Assembly: GCF_014284255.1 (NCBI RefSeq)
Contig: NZ_JACOFV010000025.1
Coordinates: 1-39,924 of the forward strand
DNA: 39,924 bases
Origin: Cognatundibacterium jejuense
GTDB taxonomy: Bacteria; Pseudomonadota; Gammaproteobacteria; Burkholderiales; Burkholderiaceae_D
Reading direction: 5' to 3'
Under the pieces are notes generated by a model. The model was not told the origin of the DNA. It was given only the letters and a program-made list of their open reading frames with translations, and searched no databases. The position numbers were made by a program, and so were the translations under genes. Shown here in pieces: positions 1 to 8,103 of this stretch (position 1 is its first letter; each line of letters begins with the position of its first letter).

Positions 1-127
1 ATGGACAATGCCTATTCAAAATTGGCGTATGGCGTTAAATCGTTTTATGATTGAGTTTGGTGACCGCATTCAAAAATACGATCACTAATTTGTTCCGTGG
101 CATTTACACAGAATTTCTTACAGGCTC
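1..127 (+). mobile_element. right end of an IS256-family insertion sequence (5' part outside window)
   Basis: The first 88 bases encode the last residues of an IS256-family transposase. The following segment at about 100-127 (GCATTTACACAGAATTTCTT, then ACAGGCTC) looks like the right terminal inverted repeat of that family. The outer boundary near 127 is inferred from the family's usual terminus; the left end and target duplication lie outside the window, so the edge may be a few bases off. Confidence 0.7.
2..88 (+). CDS. IS256-family transposase, C-terminal fragment
   Basis: An open frame enters from the left edge and stops at TAA 86-88. It contains the segment QNWRMALNRFMIEFGDR, which is the characteristic C-terminal end of IS256 (mutator-type, DDE) transposases. 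Only about 28 residues are present, so the catalytic residues cannot be checked and it is unknown whether the copy is intact. It reads toward the disrupted gene on its right. Confidence 0.75.
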   Translation, partial: WTMPIQNWRMALNRFMIEFGDRIQKYDH

Positions 128-459
128 GTGAAGTGCCAGGCGCTATTGAGTTAAAAGAAGAATCAGCCAATCTTCAGCTATCAGCATTTTCTGCTTTTTT
201 TAAAAAAATGGTCGAAATTCATAGATTAAAAGGGCGAGTTATTTATATTGGAGATAGTGCAATTAATTTTTCACTTTTGTCGTCAGTTTATGTATTTGTC
301 AAGCATTTAGATGCAATTTTCTCAATTCCTCAACACCATTATTTTATAGTTGAAGATTATTCTTGGTGTCTTGTATTTACTATGGAGGGAGATATGTCCT
401 TTGGTTTGCCGCCATATCTTTTTGAAGCGCTAAATGTCACTTCTCGCAATTCCAAATGA
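128..459 (+). pseudogene. 3' remnant of an unknown gene interrupted by the IS256-family element
   Basis: The frame is open from GTG 97, but that codon lies inside the IS end, so the native 5' part is missing. About 110 residues remain, AT-rich, with a segment GDSAINFSLLSSVYVFVKHL followed by an aromatic-rich run (QHHYFIVEDYSWCLVF) and GLPPYLFEAL near the end. I do not recognise the family. A strong terminator begins 15 bases after the stop, as expected for a genuine gene end. It could still be translated from the IS-derived GTG, but there is no good ribosome binding site. The mixed alpha/beta, soluble character would allow many roles; no function is proposed. Confidence 0.55.
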
Positions 460-473
460 ATCAATAACCGATG

Positions 474-505
474 AAAAAATGCCCGCAGCAGCGGGCATTT
501 TTTTT
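474..505. terminator. bidirectional intrinsic terminator between the gene remnant and yggX
   Basis: GCCCGC (481-486), loop AGCA, GCGGGC (491-496), flanked by an A-run on the left and a T-run on the right. It can therefore end both the rightward remnant and leftward yggX, whose stop is at 523. Confidence 0.9.
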
Positions 506-522
506 GAATAGAAACCAAATTT

Positions 523-795
523 TTATTCTGTCGGTGGTACGTAACCAGCAGCTGCATCGGCACCGTCACCGAAAAAGTGTTTTTCCATTTGCGTTGCCAG
601 GTATTTGCGGGCGCGAATGTCTGCCAGATTCAGGCGGTTTTCATTGACTAACATGGTTTGGTGCTTCATCCAGCCAGCCCATGCTTCTTTGGACACGCCT
701 TCATAAATCTTTTTACCCAATTCGCCTGGGTAAGGAGGGAAGTCCAAGCCTTCGGCTTCTTTGTCTAATTTAATGCAGTGGACCATACGGGCCAT
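523..795 (-). CDS. yggX: YggX, probable Fe(2+)-trafficking / oxidative damage protection protein
   Basis: This 90-residue cytosolic protein matches the YggX family over its full length: starts [10 protein letters not shown], has the conserved FPPYPGELG and [19 protein letters not shown] segments, and ends with a short acidic/proline tail. Family members protect iron-sulfur enzymes such as aconitase from oxidative damage and are thought to handle labile iron; Cys7 of the conserved VHC segment is present. The start is supported by AAGGAG about 7 bases upstream. It lies 86 bases downstream of argA on the same strand, an arrangement seen in other betaproteobacteria, and ends at a strong terminator. 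Confidence 0.95.
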   Translation of the reverse strand: MARMVHCIKLDKEAEGLDFPPYPGELGKKIYEGVSKEAWAGWMKHQTMLVNENRLNLADIRARKYLATQMEKHFFGDGADAAAGYVPPTE

Positions 796-881
796 GATAA
801 TACTCCTTTGTAAACCTGTAGATACTTAAAAACAGCAGCGATTATAAGTCAAATTTCATTTTCTTAATGATGCGCTACCGA

Positions 882-2192
882 TCACAATTGTTTGATCAAC
901 ACTAAAGACTTACGCTGCCAGTTGTACATTTTTTGTCTGTCTTTAGGAAGATCATCGACCGAAGCTTTGACAAAACCGCGCTTGAGGAACCAGTGTTCGG
1001 TGCGGGTGGTTAGTACAAATAGAGAGTGGAAACCTGCCCGGCGTGCGCGCTTTTCCATGTGTTTGAGGATGCGTTCGCCGTCGCCCTGACTTTGCACGTC
1101 GGGATTGACCGTCAGGCATGCCATTTCTGCCATTTTGTCAAATGGGAATGGGTACAGCGCCGCGCAACCAAAAATCACGCCATCATGCTCAATGACGGAG
1201 AAGTAATTGATTTCGCGTTCGATCAGTTCGCGACCACGTTTGACCAGAGTACCGTCAGCTTCTAACGGCTCGATCAGTTTAATAATGCCGCCGACGTCTT
1301 CAATCGTCGCTTCACGCAAACTTTCGAGGTTTTCTGAGGACACCATGGTGCCAACGCCATCATGGGTAAAGACTTCGAGTAGTGTCGAGCCATCCATTTC
1401 GTAAGGCACGATATGTATCCGGGGTACGCCGCCGCGTGATGCCTTGATCGCATGCTCCAGATAGAAAGCAGAATCCAGAGGCAGGTAATTCTTTTTGAGC
1501 TCTTGCTCTGCCTGAATAAACGACAATTCACGGATTTCATCGCCATCCTGATCGATCATCATCGGTGTTTCTGAAATAAAGATCAGTTTGTCTGCGCGTA
1601 ACGCGGTCGCGGCTGAAACTGCCACGTCTTCCATCGTCAGATTGAAGGCTTCACCGGTCGGTGAGAAGCCTAGTGGTCCCAATAAAACCAGGTTGCCAGC
1701 ATCGAGAATTCTGTGGATCGTATCGTAAGCAACTTTACGCGCTGTGCCTGTGAGGCCAAAGTCGACACCGCCAACGATGCCGATAGGTTTGGCAGTCACA
1801 AAGTTGCCAGAGATAATCCGGATAGCGGCATGCGCCATCGGCGTATTTGGCAAACCCTGACTAAAAGCGGCTTCGATATCGAGGCGTAATTCACCCGCCG
1901 CTTCTTTAGAGCATTCGAGTGCAGCGGTATCGGTGATGCGAATTCCGTTATGAAACTGGCCTTCGACGTTTCGCAGTGCCAATTGCTCGGCAACCTGCGG
2001 CCTTGAGCCATGCACAATTACGATTTTGATGCCAAGCGCGTGCAGTAGCGACAAATCTTGTGCCAGGACAGGCAAGGCGCCTGCCATCACCAGTTCGCCC
2101 GGAAAGGCGACCACAAAAGTCTTGCCACGGAAGGCATGAATGTAAGGCGCGACGGAGCGCAGCCAATCAACGAATTGAACGGGATTTTCCAT
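882..2192 (-). CDS. argA: amino-acid N-acetyltransferase (N-acetylglutamate synthase)
   Basis: This protein makes N-acetyl-L-glutamate from glutamate and acetyl-CoA, the first step of arginine synthesis. It is 436 residues, the normal length for the ArgA type. The N-terminal two thirds are an amino-acid-kinase-like domain (FRGKTFVVAFPGELV, VIVHGSRPQV) that in this family binds the arginine feedback inhibitor. The last ~140 residues are a GNAT domain (CLTVNPDVQSQGDGERIL, then ARRAGFHSLFVLTTRTEHWF). I chose ATG 2192 (MENPVQFVDWLRSVAPYI); the frame is open 19 codons further, but only ATT could start there. There is no Shine-Dalgarno before ATG 2192, and a TATAAT hexamer sits 7 bases upstream, so the mRNA may be leaderless. 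Downstream is yggX. Confidence 0.96.
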   Translation of the reverse strand: MENPVQFVDWLRSVAPYIHAFRGKTFVVAFPGELVMAGALPVLAQDLSLLHALGIKIVIVHGSRPQVAEQLALRNVEGQFHNGIRITDTAALECSKEAAGELRLDIEAAFSQGLPNTPMAHAAIRIISGNFVTAKPIGIVGGVDFGLTGTARKVAYDTIHRILDAGNLVLLGPLGFSPTGEAFNLTMEDVAVSAATALRADKLIFISETPMMIDQDGDEIRELSFIQAEQELKKNYLPLDSAFYLEHAIKASRGGVPRIHIVPYEMDGSTLLEVFTHDGVGTMVSSENLESLREATIEDVGGIIKLIEPLEADGTLVKRGRELIEREINYFSVIEHDGVIFGCAALYPFPFDKMAEMACLTVNPDVQSQGDGERILKHMEKRARRAGFHSLFVLTTRTEHWFLKRGFVKASVDDLPKDRQKMYNWQRKSLVLIKQL

Positions 2193-2198
2193 GCGCTT

Positions 2199-2204
2199 AT
2201 TATA
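2199..2204 (-). promoter_or_regulatory. candidate -10 box of argA, giving a leaderless start
   Basis: Reading leftward, TATAAT ends 6 bases before ATG 2192, so transcription would start at or next to the A of the start codon. No good -35 is visible (GCTACC at the 17-bp spacing). Confidence 0.4.
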
Positions 2205-2295
2205 ATCTGAGACTTGGGGTTGGTAGCCAGTTCTGATTAAGTCGTGCAATCAAATTTATGCGCTCTTTTTAAGTCAACTTGCGCAACGCATGTTT

Positions 2296-3489
2296 TTAGT
2301 GTGAATTTGATAAGCTTGCATTGAGACGTTCCATTTTGCTGGTATAGAAATCAAAAGAACTATGGGTGATGCTATTTTCTTTTGCTAACGCTAATTCTTT
2401 TTTTGCCTCGTTCAGATTTCCAAGTCGGATATAGCTCAATGCTAACCATAGATGAAACTCATGGTAATAAGGATCTCGATCCAACTCTTTTTTGATTAAG
2501 TTAATCGCTTCGACGGGATGGTCGTTTTGCAGTGCTTTTTTCCCGAGGTCAAAGTAATAAAAAGGCGCGACAGGCTGGAGTTGATGAAGGGTGTTTGTGA
2601 CGACCAGACTTTCTTCAAGACGTCCGGATTTCTGCAATAGCTCAGCTAAGTTAGCGAGCGCAATCAGATTGTTTGTGTCATATTTTAATATCTCACGAAA
2701 TGCTTGTTCGGCTTGATGCAGATTGTTATGACGGCGATAAACAACACCAAGGGTATTGTAGGCGCTCAGATAGGAGGGGTCCTGTTTTATTGCTTCTTTG
2801 GCATACCAATATGCTTCATCGATTTGATTTTGTGAAAGTTGTTCTGCCGCCCGGTTATTCATGTACATTGCCAGAATTGTTTTTTCATCTATCGGTATGG
2901 TTTTTTGGTTTTGTAAATTCTCAGATGGCATGAAATCAACTATTAATGCTTGACTGCCATCATAACTTCCTATGTTGGATGTTGCTTTCTTAGATAAATT
3001 AACATTGACGTGGCCCACGGCAAACATTAGGTTGTCTGACTGACTCCAGCTATTGTCTTGGACGACTTTTTGAAACTGAACTTGTAATTCTAATTTTTTT
3101 GCAAAAGCGGCAGTCAAAATCACAAGAGATAAACAATTGCCAGATCGAGAAGAAAAAGTTTGTGCGGCATTGCGCGTCATTTCGGCATCGTATTCAATCC
3201 GCATCGATTTGTTATTTGAAATCATTTTAAATAAACCTTGTTTCAATCCATTTCTTAGAATGTTTGATTTGACTTGTTCTTTACGGAGGTAGGTGCTCAT
3301 TTCATCGCTTAGCGCGAAAACTTCATCCGGATTTATTTTTGCTGTAGGTGCCCGAAACATAGAATCTTGAAATAGCTCATTCGATGAGGGCGTGATTTTT
3401 ACACTGTTGCATCCGCTCAGTACGCCGGAAAATGCTATGGCCAGCAAAAGTTGAAAAAACGTAGCACTGCGACGATTCGTTTCCGACAC
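2296..3489 (-). CDS. lipoprotein with transglutaminase-like cysteine region and TPR repeats
   Basis: The preferred start is GTG 3489, preceded by AAGGA at good spacing. It gives a 27-residue lipoprotein signal: positive NRR, hydrophobic LLLAIAF, and lipobox LSGC with Cys27. A longer start at ATG 3570 exists but would put 53 residues before that cysteine. After the signal come a region with SGNCLSLVILTAAFAKKL and a later GHVNVNL, resembling the Cys and His parts of transglutaminase-like peptidases. At least three TPR-type helices follow (from AYNTLGVVYRRHNNLHQAEQAF, shown here only as AYNTLGVVYRR). The likely location is the envelope, probably the outer membrane inner face; role unknown, perhaps a scaffold or protein-processing factor. 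It lies upstream of argA on the same strand, 103 bases apart. Confidence 0.75.
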   Translation of the reverse strand: MSETNRRSATFFQLLLAIAFSGVLSGCNSVKITPSSNELFQDSMFRAPTAKINPDEVFALSDEMSTYLRKEQVKSNILRNGLKQGLFKMISNNKSMRIEYDAEMTRNAAQTFSSRSGNCLSLVILTAAFAKKLELQVQFQKVVQDNSWSQSDNLMFAVGHVNVNLSKKATSNIGSYDGSQALIVDFMPSENLQNQKTIPIDEKTILAMYMNNRAAEQLSQNQIDEAYWYAKEAIKQDPSYLSAYNTLGVVYRRHNNLHQAEQAFREILKYDTNNLIALANLAELLQKSGRLEESLVVTNTLHQLQPVAPFYYFDLGKKALQNDHPVEAINLIKKELDRDPYYHEFHLWLALSYIRLGNLNEAKKELALAKENSITHSSFDFYTSKMERLNASLSNSH

Positions 3490-3694
3490 GTTGCTTCCTT
3501 GCACACATTGCTTCTCAGCGGCCAGCTTCGTTTGTAGCAGGTTAAGCGATCCTGACAGCCAATTTTGCATTTTGTGCCTCTGGTTTTGTTATCGTCTAAA
3601 TGGATTTAAGTATATACATTCAGCTAAAAAAATAAACTAAAGTATTTTTGTGGCATTCATGGCTCTTGATTCACAGTGAAGAATGAAAATCTGG

Positions 3695-3700
3695 GATAAT
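3695..3700 (+). promoter_or_regulatory. candidate -10 box of hrpA
   Basis: GATAAT within CTGGGATAATG. The first in-frame ATG (3699) overlaps this box, so a transcript from it would begin near 3707 and use ATG 3711. The same 12 bases, TCTGGGATAATG, occur at 25189-25201 before the SMR transporter gene. A -35 TTCACA (3670-3675) is 19 bp away, which is weak. Confidence 0.4.
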
Positions 3701-3710
3701 GCGCACCGCT

Positions 3711-6700
3711 ATGTCTTCTAATCATTCCCCTAAAAAACACCCCAAATCAGCCGCCGGTACCACGATAGATGGTTTGTCTGGATTGCGTGATCTACGTCAG
3801 CAACTACGTCAGGCAGCAGCGACTCCTGCTGCTGTTACAAATGCGACTGTGCCCGAAACTTCGTCAATTGGAGCGCGGCCACAAGCTCAAAATGCTGCTG
3901 TACCTGCAAGTGCAGTCGATAAGCCAGTCGATAAGCCAGTCGATAAGCCAGTCGATAAGCCAGTCGATAAGCCAGCCGGCAAGCATGCCGCAGGTCTTGA
4001 AACCCGGTCGCCTTCAGTGGTATCTGTTCAAGGCGTACATTTAACTTCTGAACGTCGTAAAACCCCTGCTTTGCCAGGCGAGGCTGAACTACCGTTTCGC
4101 AATCCACCTCCGGTCATTACTTATCCGGAAGAATTACCCGTATCTGGTCGTCGGGACGATATTGCTGAGGCGTTGCAAAAGCATCAAGTGATTATCGTCT
4201 GCGGTGAAACTGGTTCTGGTAAGACGACACAGTTGCCAAAAATTTGTCTTGAGTTGGGGAGAGGGCAAAAAGGTTTAATCGGTCACACCCAGCCGCGTCG
4301 TATTGCAGCTTCATCAACAGCAAAGCGTATCGCGCAAGAATTGAATTCGCCTTTAGGCGAGCACGTTGGCTTCAAAGTACGTTTCACCGACACCTTAACG
4401 AAGGGCGCATCGGTCAAATTGATGACGGACGGTATTTTGCTGGCGGAAACGCAAACCGATCCATTGCTCCGCCAATACGACACCATCATCATCGATGAGG
4501 CGCATGAACGCAGCCTCAATATTGACTTTTTGTTGGGGTATCTGAAGCAGTTGTTGCCTAAACGGCGTGACCTGAAAATCATCATCACCTCGGCAACCAT
4601 TGATGCGCAGCGGTTTGCTAATCATTTTGCGCAGACAAAAGGTGACCAGATCGTTCCGGCGCCGGTGATAGAGGTATCCGGTCGCTTGTATCCAGTCGAG
4701 TTGCGCTACCGGCCGATACAGGACACCGAAAAAGACAAAGAGCGCGACTTAATGACCGCTATTACCGATGCAGTCGATGAATTGTGTCGTATTGGATCTG
4801 GTGATGTATTGGTGTTCTTGCCGGGTGAGCGAGAAATTCGCGACGCCGCTGAAGCTTTGCGCAAACATCATCCGCCGCATGTAGAAATTTTGCCTTTGTT
4901 TGCCCGACTATCTGCGCAAGAGCAAGAGCGTGTATTTAAAGCTTCGAATGCGCGGCGTATCGTGCTGGCGACCAACGTGGCTGAGACTTCTTTGACGGTG
5001 CCCGGCATACGTTTTGTGGTTGATACTGGCCTGGCGCGTGTGAAGCGCTATAGCTATCGCAATAAAGTAGAGCAATTGCAAATTGAGGCGGTTGCACAAT
5101 CGGCAGCCAATCAAAGGGCGGGGCGTTGTGGCCGCGTCTCTGCCGGTGTTTGTATCAGGCTGTTTGACGAACAGGAGTTTAACCAACGTACCCGGTTTAC
5201 TGAACCAGAAATTTTGCGCTCATCGTTGGCAGCCGTTATTTTGCGCATGAAGTCTTTGCGCTTGACTGATGTCGAGACCTTCCCATTCATCGAACCACCA
5301 CCTGGTCGTGCGATTGCAGACGGCTATCAGTTGTTGCAAGAACTTGGTGCGATGGACGATGCCAATCAACTGACGGCGGTCGGTCGACAACTCGCTAAGT
5401 TGCCTTTAGATCCGCGGGTTGGCCGCATGATTTTGGCTGCGCGAGATAATCAGGCCTTGCAAGAAGTACTGATCATTGCTGCGGCGTTGTCGGTGCAAGA
5501 TCCTCGCGACCGGCCTATGGAGGCGCAAGCCGCTGCTGATCAGGCGCATAAGAAATTTGCTGATGAAAAGTCCGAATTTTTGTCGTATCTGAAAATCTGG
5601 AAATGGTTTGAGGATGCCATCGAGCACAAGAAAACCAATCGTCAGTTGCAAGACAATTGCCGTAGTAATTTCCTGAGCCAGATGCGCTTGCGTGAATGGC
5701 GCGAGGTGCATTCGCAGTTGCTGACCATCGTCAAAGAGCAAGGCTGGCGCTTGAATGAAACGCCAGCGACCTATGAGCAATTACACCTATCTTTACTGAC
5801 AGGTCTGTTAGGCAATATTGGTTATAAGTCGGAAGAAGAGGCGCACTATCTGGGTGCGCGTAGTATCAAATTCTTTATCTGGCCGGGTTCCAGTCTGGCG
5901 AAAAAAGCCGGGCGCTGGATTATGGCCGCAGAATTAGTTGATACCTCGCGATTATACGGACGTTGTATTGCCCAGATACAGCCAGAGTGGCTGGAAAAAA
6001 TTGGCGGTCATTTGCTGAAAAAATCTTATGGCGAGCCACGTTGGGAAAAGAAAGCTGGGCAGGTATCCGCATTTGAACGGGCCACTTTATATGGTTTGGT
6101 GGTGTATAGCCAACGTCGGATCCAGTATGGGTTGACGCACCCAGCAGAAGCACGTGAGATTTTTATTCGTGAAGCTTTGGTGGAAGGCGAATTTGAAACT
6201 CGCTCGCCATTCTTTGCTTACAACCAAAAGTTGGTTCGGGAGATCGAAAACCTTGAACACAAATCACGTCGTTTGGATGTCTTGGTGGATGATCACCTGA
6301 TTGTTGCATTTTATGATCAATACCTACCTCCAGATGTACATAACGCCGTGTTGTTTGAGCAGTGGTATAAAGAGGCCAGTAAAGCGAATCCTAAATTGCT
6401 ATATCTGAATAAAGAAGAGTTGATGCGGCACGAAGCGGCTGGTGTCACTACTGATTTATTCCCCAAGAATATGCAAGTGTCAGGGGTGGCGCTGCAACTC
6501 AGCTACCATTTTGAACCAGGTAGCCCGCGTGATGGTGTGACATTGACTGTGCCGCTGTTTTCATTGAATCAGGTATCTGCCGATCGGAGTGAATGGTTGG
6601 TGCCGGGTATGCTCAAAGAAAAGGTTCATTTGTTGATCAAATCTCTGCCGCAAAAAATTCGCCGCCATTGTGTGCCTTTGCCCGAATATGCAGCCGGATT

Positions 6701-7928
6701 TTGTGAACGAAATGAGTTTGGTAAAGGCAATTTTCTCGATGCCGTGATTGCGGATATACGCGAACAAAAAGGCTTGCTCTGCAAAACGACTGATTTTAAA
6801 TTTGAAACCTTGCCGGTCCATCTGACGATGAATTTTAAAGTCGTTGATGAGCATGGTCGCCAGTTAGATATGGGGCGCAATCTGGCTAATCTGCGGGCAG
6901 AATTTGGTGGTCAGGCGCGCGAAAGTTTTCAAAAAATTGCCAGTGCGGAAAAATTGGCACTACTCGATGGTAGTCAACACGAAGCCGCGACAAAAACGGT
7001 GCAGAAAAATACTGTGCAGGCGCCACATGCCAACTTGGCAGCTCGCAATCAGGTTTCTACGCCAGTATTGAAGCAGGAGAATTTGACTGCCTGGACTTTC
7101 GATAGTTTGCCTGAGTTATTGGAAGTGCAGCAAGGCAAACAAACCTTGATTGGCTACCCCGCTTTGGTCGATAAGCAAAGCCACTGTCACATTGAAGTGT
7201 TCGATGATCCGGATGAAGCGGCACGCATACATCGCATAGGCTTGCGCCGCTTGTTTGCGTTGCAGTTGAAAGAACAAGTTAAATTTTTGGAAAAAAATAT
7301 CCCCGGCTTGCAGCAAATGGGTATGCAGTTTATGGCCTTGGGCTCGCAAGAAGAACTACGCGAACAGATCATACAAACTGCAATTGAACGCGCTTGTTTG
7401 CAACAACCTTTGCCGACCAATTCTGGCGAGTTCAATATTCGTCGCGAAGAGGGTAAAGCACGCCTGAATTTATTGGCGAATGAGATTGCGCGTTTGGCAG
7501 GCCAGATTTTGGCAGAATTTCATAGTTTACCTAAGAAGTTGCAAGGTATTAAAGCGCACGCCCAGGCGGCTGCTGATATGCAAAATCAATTGCAAATGTT
7601 AATCACCAAACGCTTTATTGCTGATACAGATTTTACTCAGTTGGCGCATTTCCCTCGATATCTGAAAGCGATCACCATTCGCCTTGATAAGCTACGTGCT
7701 GATCCAGCGAGGGATGCAAAGTTGATGGCTGAATGGAATAGTGTGGCACAAGCCTGGCAGCGCACGCCGCGCAAATCCGGGCATGGATCTGATATCGATC
7801 CTAAGATGTTGGAATTCCGTTGGATGCTGGAAGAGTTGCGCGTATCTTTGTTTGCGCAAGAACTGAGAACGCCGATGCCGGTGTCGGTTAAACGTTTGCA
7901 AAAAGTATGGGAAAGTATGCAGCGCTAG
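3711..7928 (+). CDS. hrpA: ATP-dependent RNA helicase HrpA
   Basis: This large DEAH-box RNA helicase (about 1405 residues; HrpA proteins are usually about 1300) is related to ribosome-linked RNA remodelling and, in E. coli, to rescue of stalled ribosomes (family knowledge). Visible motifs: Walker A GETGSGKTTQLPK near residue 165, DEAH in IIDEAHERSLN near 262, SATIDAQRF, and motif VI QRAGRCGRV near 468. HA2/OB-fold segments and the long HrpA-specific C-terminal part (DUF3418 region) follow. The first ~130 residues are a low-complexity extension rich in Ala, Pro and Lys, including five VDKP repeats. ATG 3699 is 4 codons upstream but overlaps the likely promoter. It is a single gene, facing away from the lipoprotein gene and ending at a hairpin. 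Confidence 0.96.
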   Translation: MSSNHSPKKHPKSAAGTTIDGLSGLRDLRQQLRQAAATPAAVTNATVPETSSIGARPQAQNAAVPASAVDKPVDKPVDKPVDKPVDKPAGKHAAGLETRSPSVVSVQGVHLTSERRKTPALPGEAELPFRNPPPVITYPEELPVSGRRDDIAEALQKHQVIIVCGETGSGKTTQLPKICLELGRGQKGLIGHTQPRRIAASSTAKRIAQELNSPLGEHVGFKVRFTDTLTKGASVKLMTDGILLAETQTDPLLRQYDTIIIDEAHERSLNIDFLLGYLKQLLPKRRDLKIIITSATIDAQRFANHFAQTKGDQIVPAPVIEVSGRLYPVELRYRPIQDTEKDKERDLMTAITDAVDELCRIGSGDVLVFLPGEREIRDAAEALRKHHPPHVEILPLFARLSAQEQERVFKASNARRIVLATNVAETSLTVPGIRFVVDTGLARVKRYSYRNKVEQLQIEAVAQSAANQRAGRCGRVSAGVCIRLFDEQEFNQRTRFTEPEILRSSLAAVILRMKSLRLTDVETFPFIEPPPGRAIADGYQLLQELGAMDDANQLTAVGRQLAKLPLDPRVGRMILAARDNQALQEVLIIAAALSVQDPRDRPMEAQAAADQAHKKFADEKSEFLSYLKIWKWFEDAIEHKKTNRQLQDNCRSNFLSQMRLREWREVHSQLLTIVKEQGWRLNETPATYEQLHLSLLTGLLGNIGYKSEEEAHYLGARSIKFFIWPGSSLAKKAGRWIMAAELVDTSRLYGRCIAQIQPEWLEKIGGHLLKKSYGEPRWEKKAGQVSAFERATLYGLVVYSQRRIQYGLTHPAEAREIFIREALVEGEFETRSPFFAYNQKLVREIENLEHKSRRLDVLVDDHLIVAFYDQYLPPDVHNAVLFEQWYKEASKANPKLLYLNKEELMRHEAAGVTTDLFPKNMQVSGVALQLSYHFEPGSPRDGVTLTVPLFSLNQVSADRSEWLVPGMLKEKVHLLIKSLPQKIRRHCVPLPEYAAGFCERNEFGKGNFLDAVIADIREQKGLLCKTTDFKFETLPVHLTMNFKVVDEHGRQLDMGRNLANLRAEFGGQARESFQKIASAEKLALLDGSQHEAATKTVQKNTVQAPHANLAARNQVSTPVLKQENLTAWTFDSLPELLEVQQGKQTLIGYPALVDKQSHCHIEVFDDPDEAARIHRIGLRRLFALQLKEQVKFLEKNIPGLQQMGMQFMALGSQEELREQIIQTAIERACLQQPLPTNSGEFNIRREEGKARLNLLANEIARLAGQILAEFHSLPKKLQGIKAHAQAAADMQNQLQMLITKRFIADTDFTQLAHFPRYLKAITIRLDKLRADPARDAKLMAEWNSVAQAWQRTPRKSGHGSDIDPKMLEFRWMLEELRVSLFAQELRTPMPVSVKRLQKVWESMQR
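3915..3974 (+). repeat. 12-bp tandem repeat, five copies, inside hrpA
   Basis: GTCGATAAGCCA is repeated five times without a mismatch, encoding (VDKP)5 in the disordered N-terminal extension of HrpA. The unit is a multiple of three, so copy-number change keeps the frame. Confidence 0.97.
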
Positions 7929-7951
7929 GGATACTTGAGTGATGCACCAAT

Positions 7952-7991
7952 AATAAAGGCTTGCAGAAGAACGTTTTCTGTAAGCCTTTAT
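7952..7991 (+). terminator. terminator after hrpA
   Basis: A 17-bp stem with one mismatch (AATAAAGGCTTGCAGAA / TTCTGTAAGCCTTTATT) around a short loop, 24 bases after the hrpA stop. The T-run after it is weak. Confidence 0.7.
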
Positions 7992-8039
7992 TGTTCACGG
8001 TACTTTTATTTGCAATTTATTTTATTGAATGAAGCAAAA

Positions 8040-8074
8040 AAAATGGTGGCTACCCATAGGTGCCACCATTTTGA
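8040..8074. terminator. terminator of the symporter gene
   Basis: AAAATGGTGGC and GCCACCATTTT form an 11-bp stem around an 8-10 base loop, flanked by A and T tracts. It sits 30 bases beyond the stop of the leftward symporter gene and can work in both directions. Confidence 0.8.
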
Positions 8075-8103
8075 TTTTTGTTCAGATTTGATCCGATAGA
8101 GGA

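Noticed and set aside
3915..3974. Tandem repeat as a CRISPR-like array
   Set aside because: Units are 12 bp with no spacers and lie in frame within hrpA.
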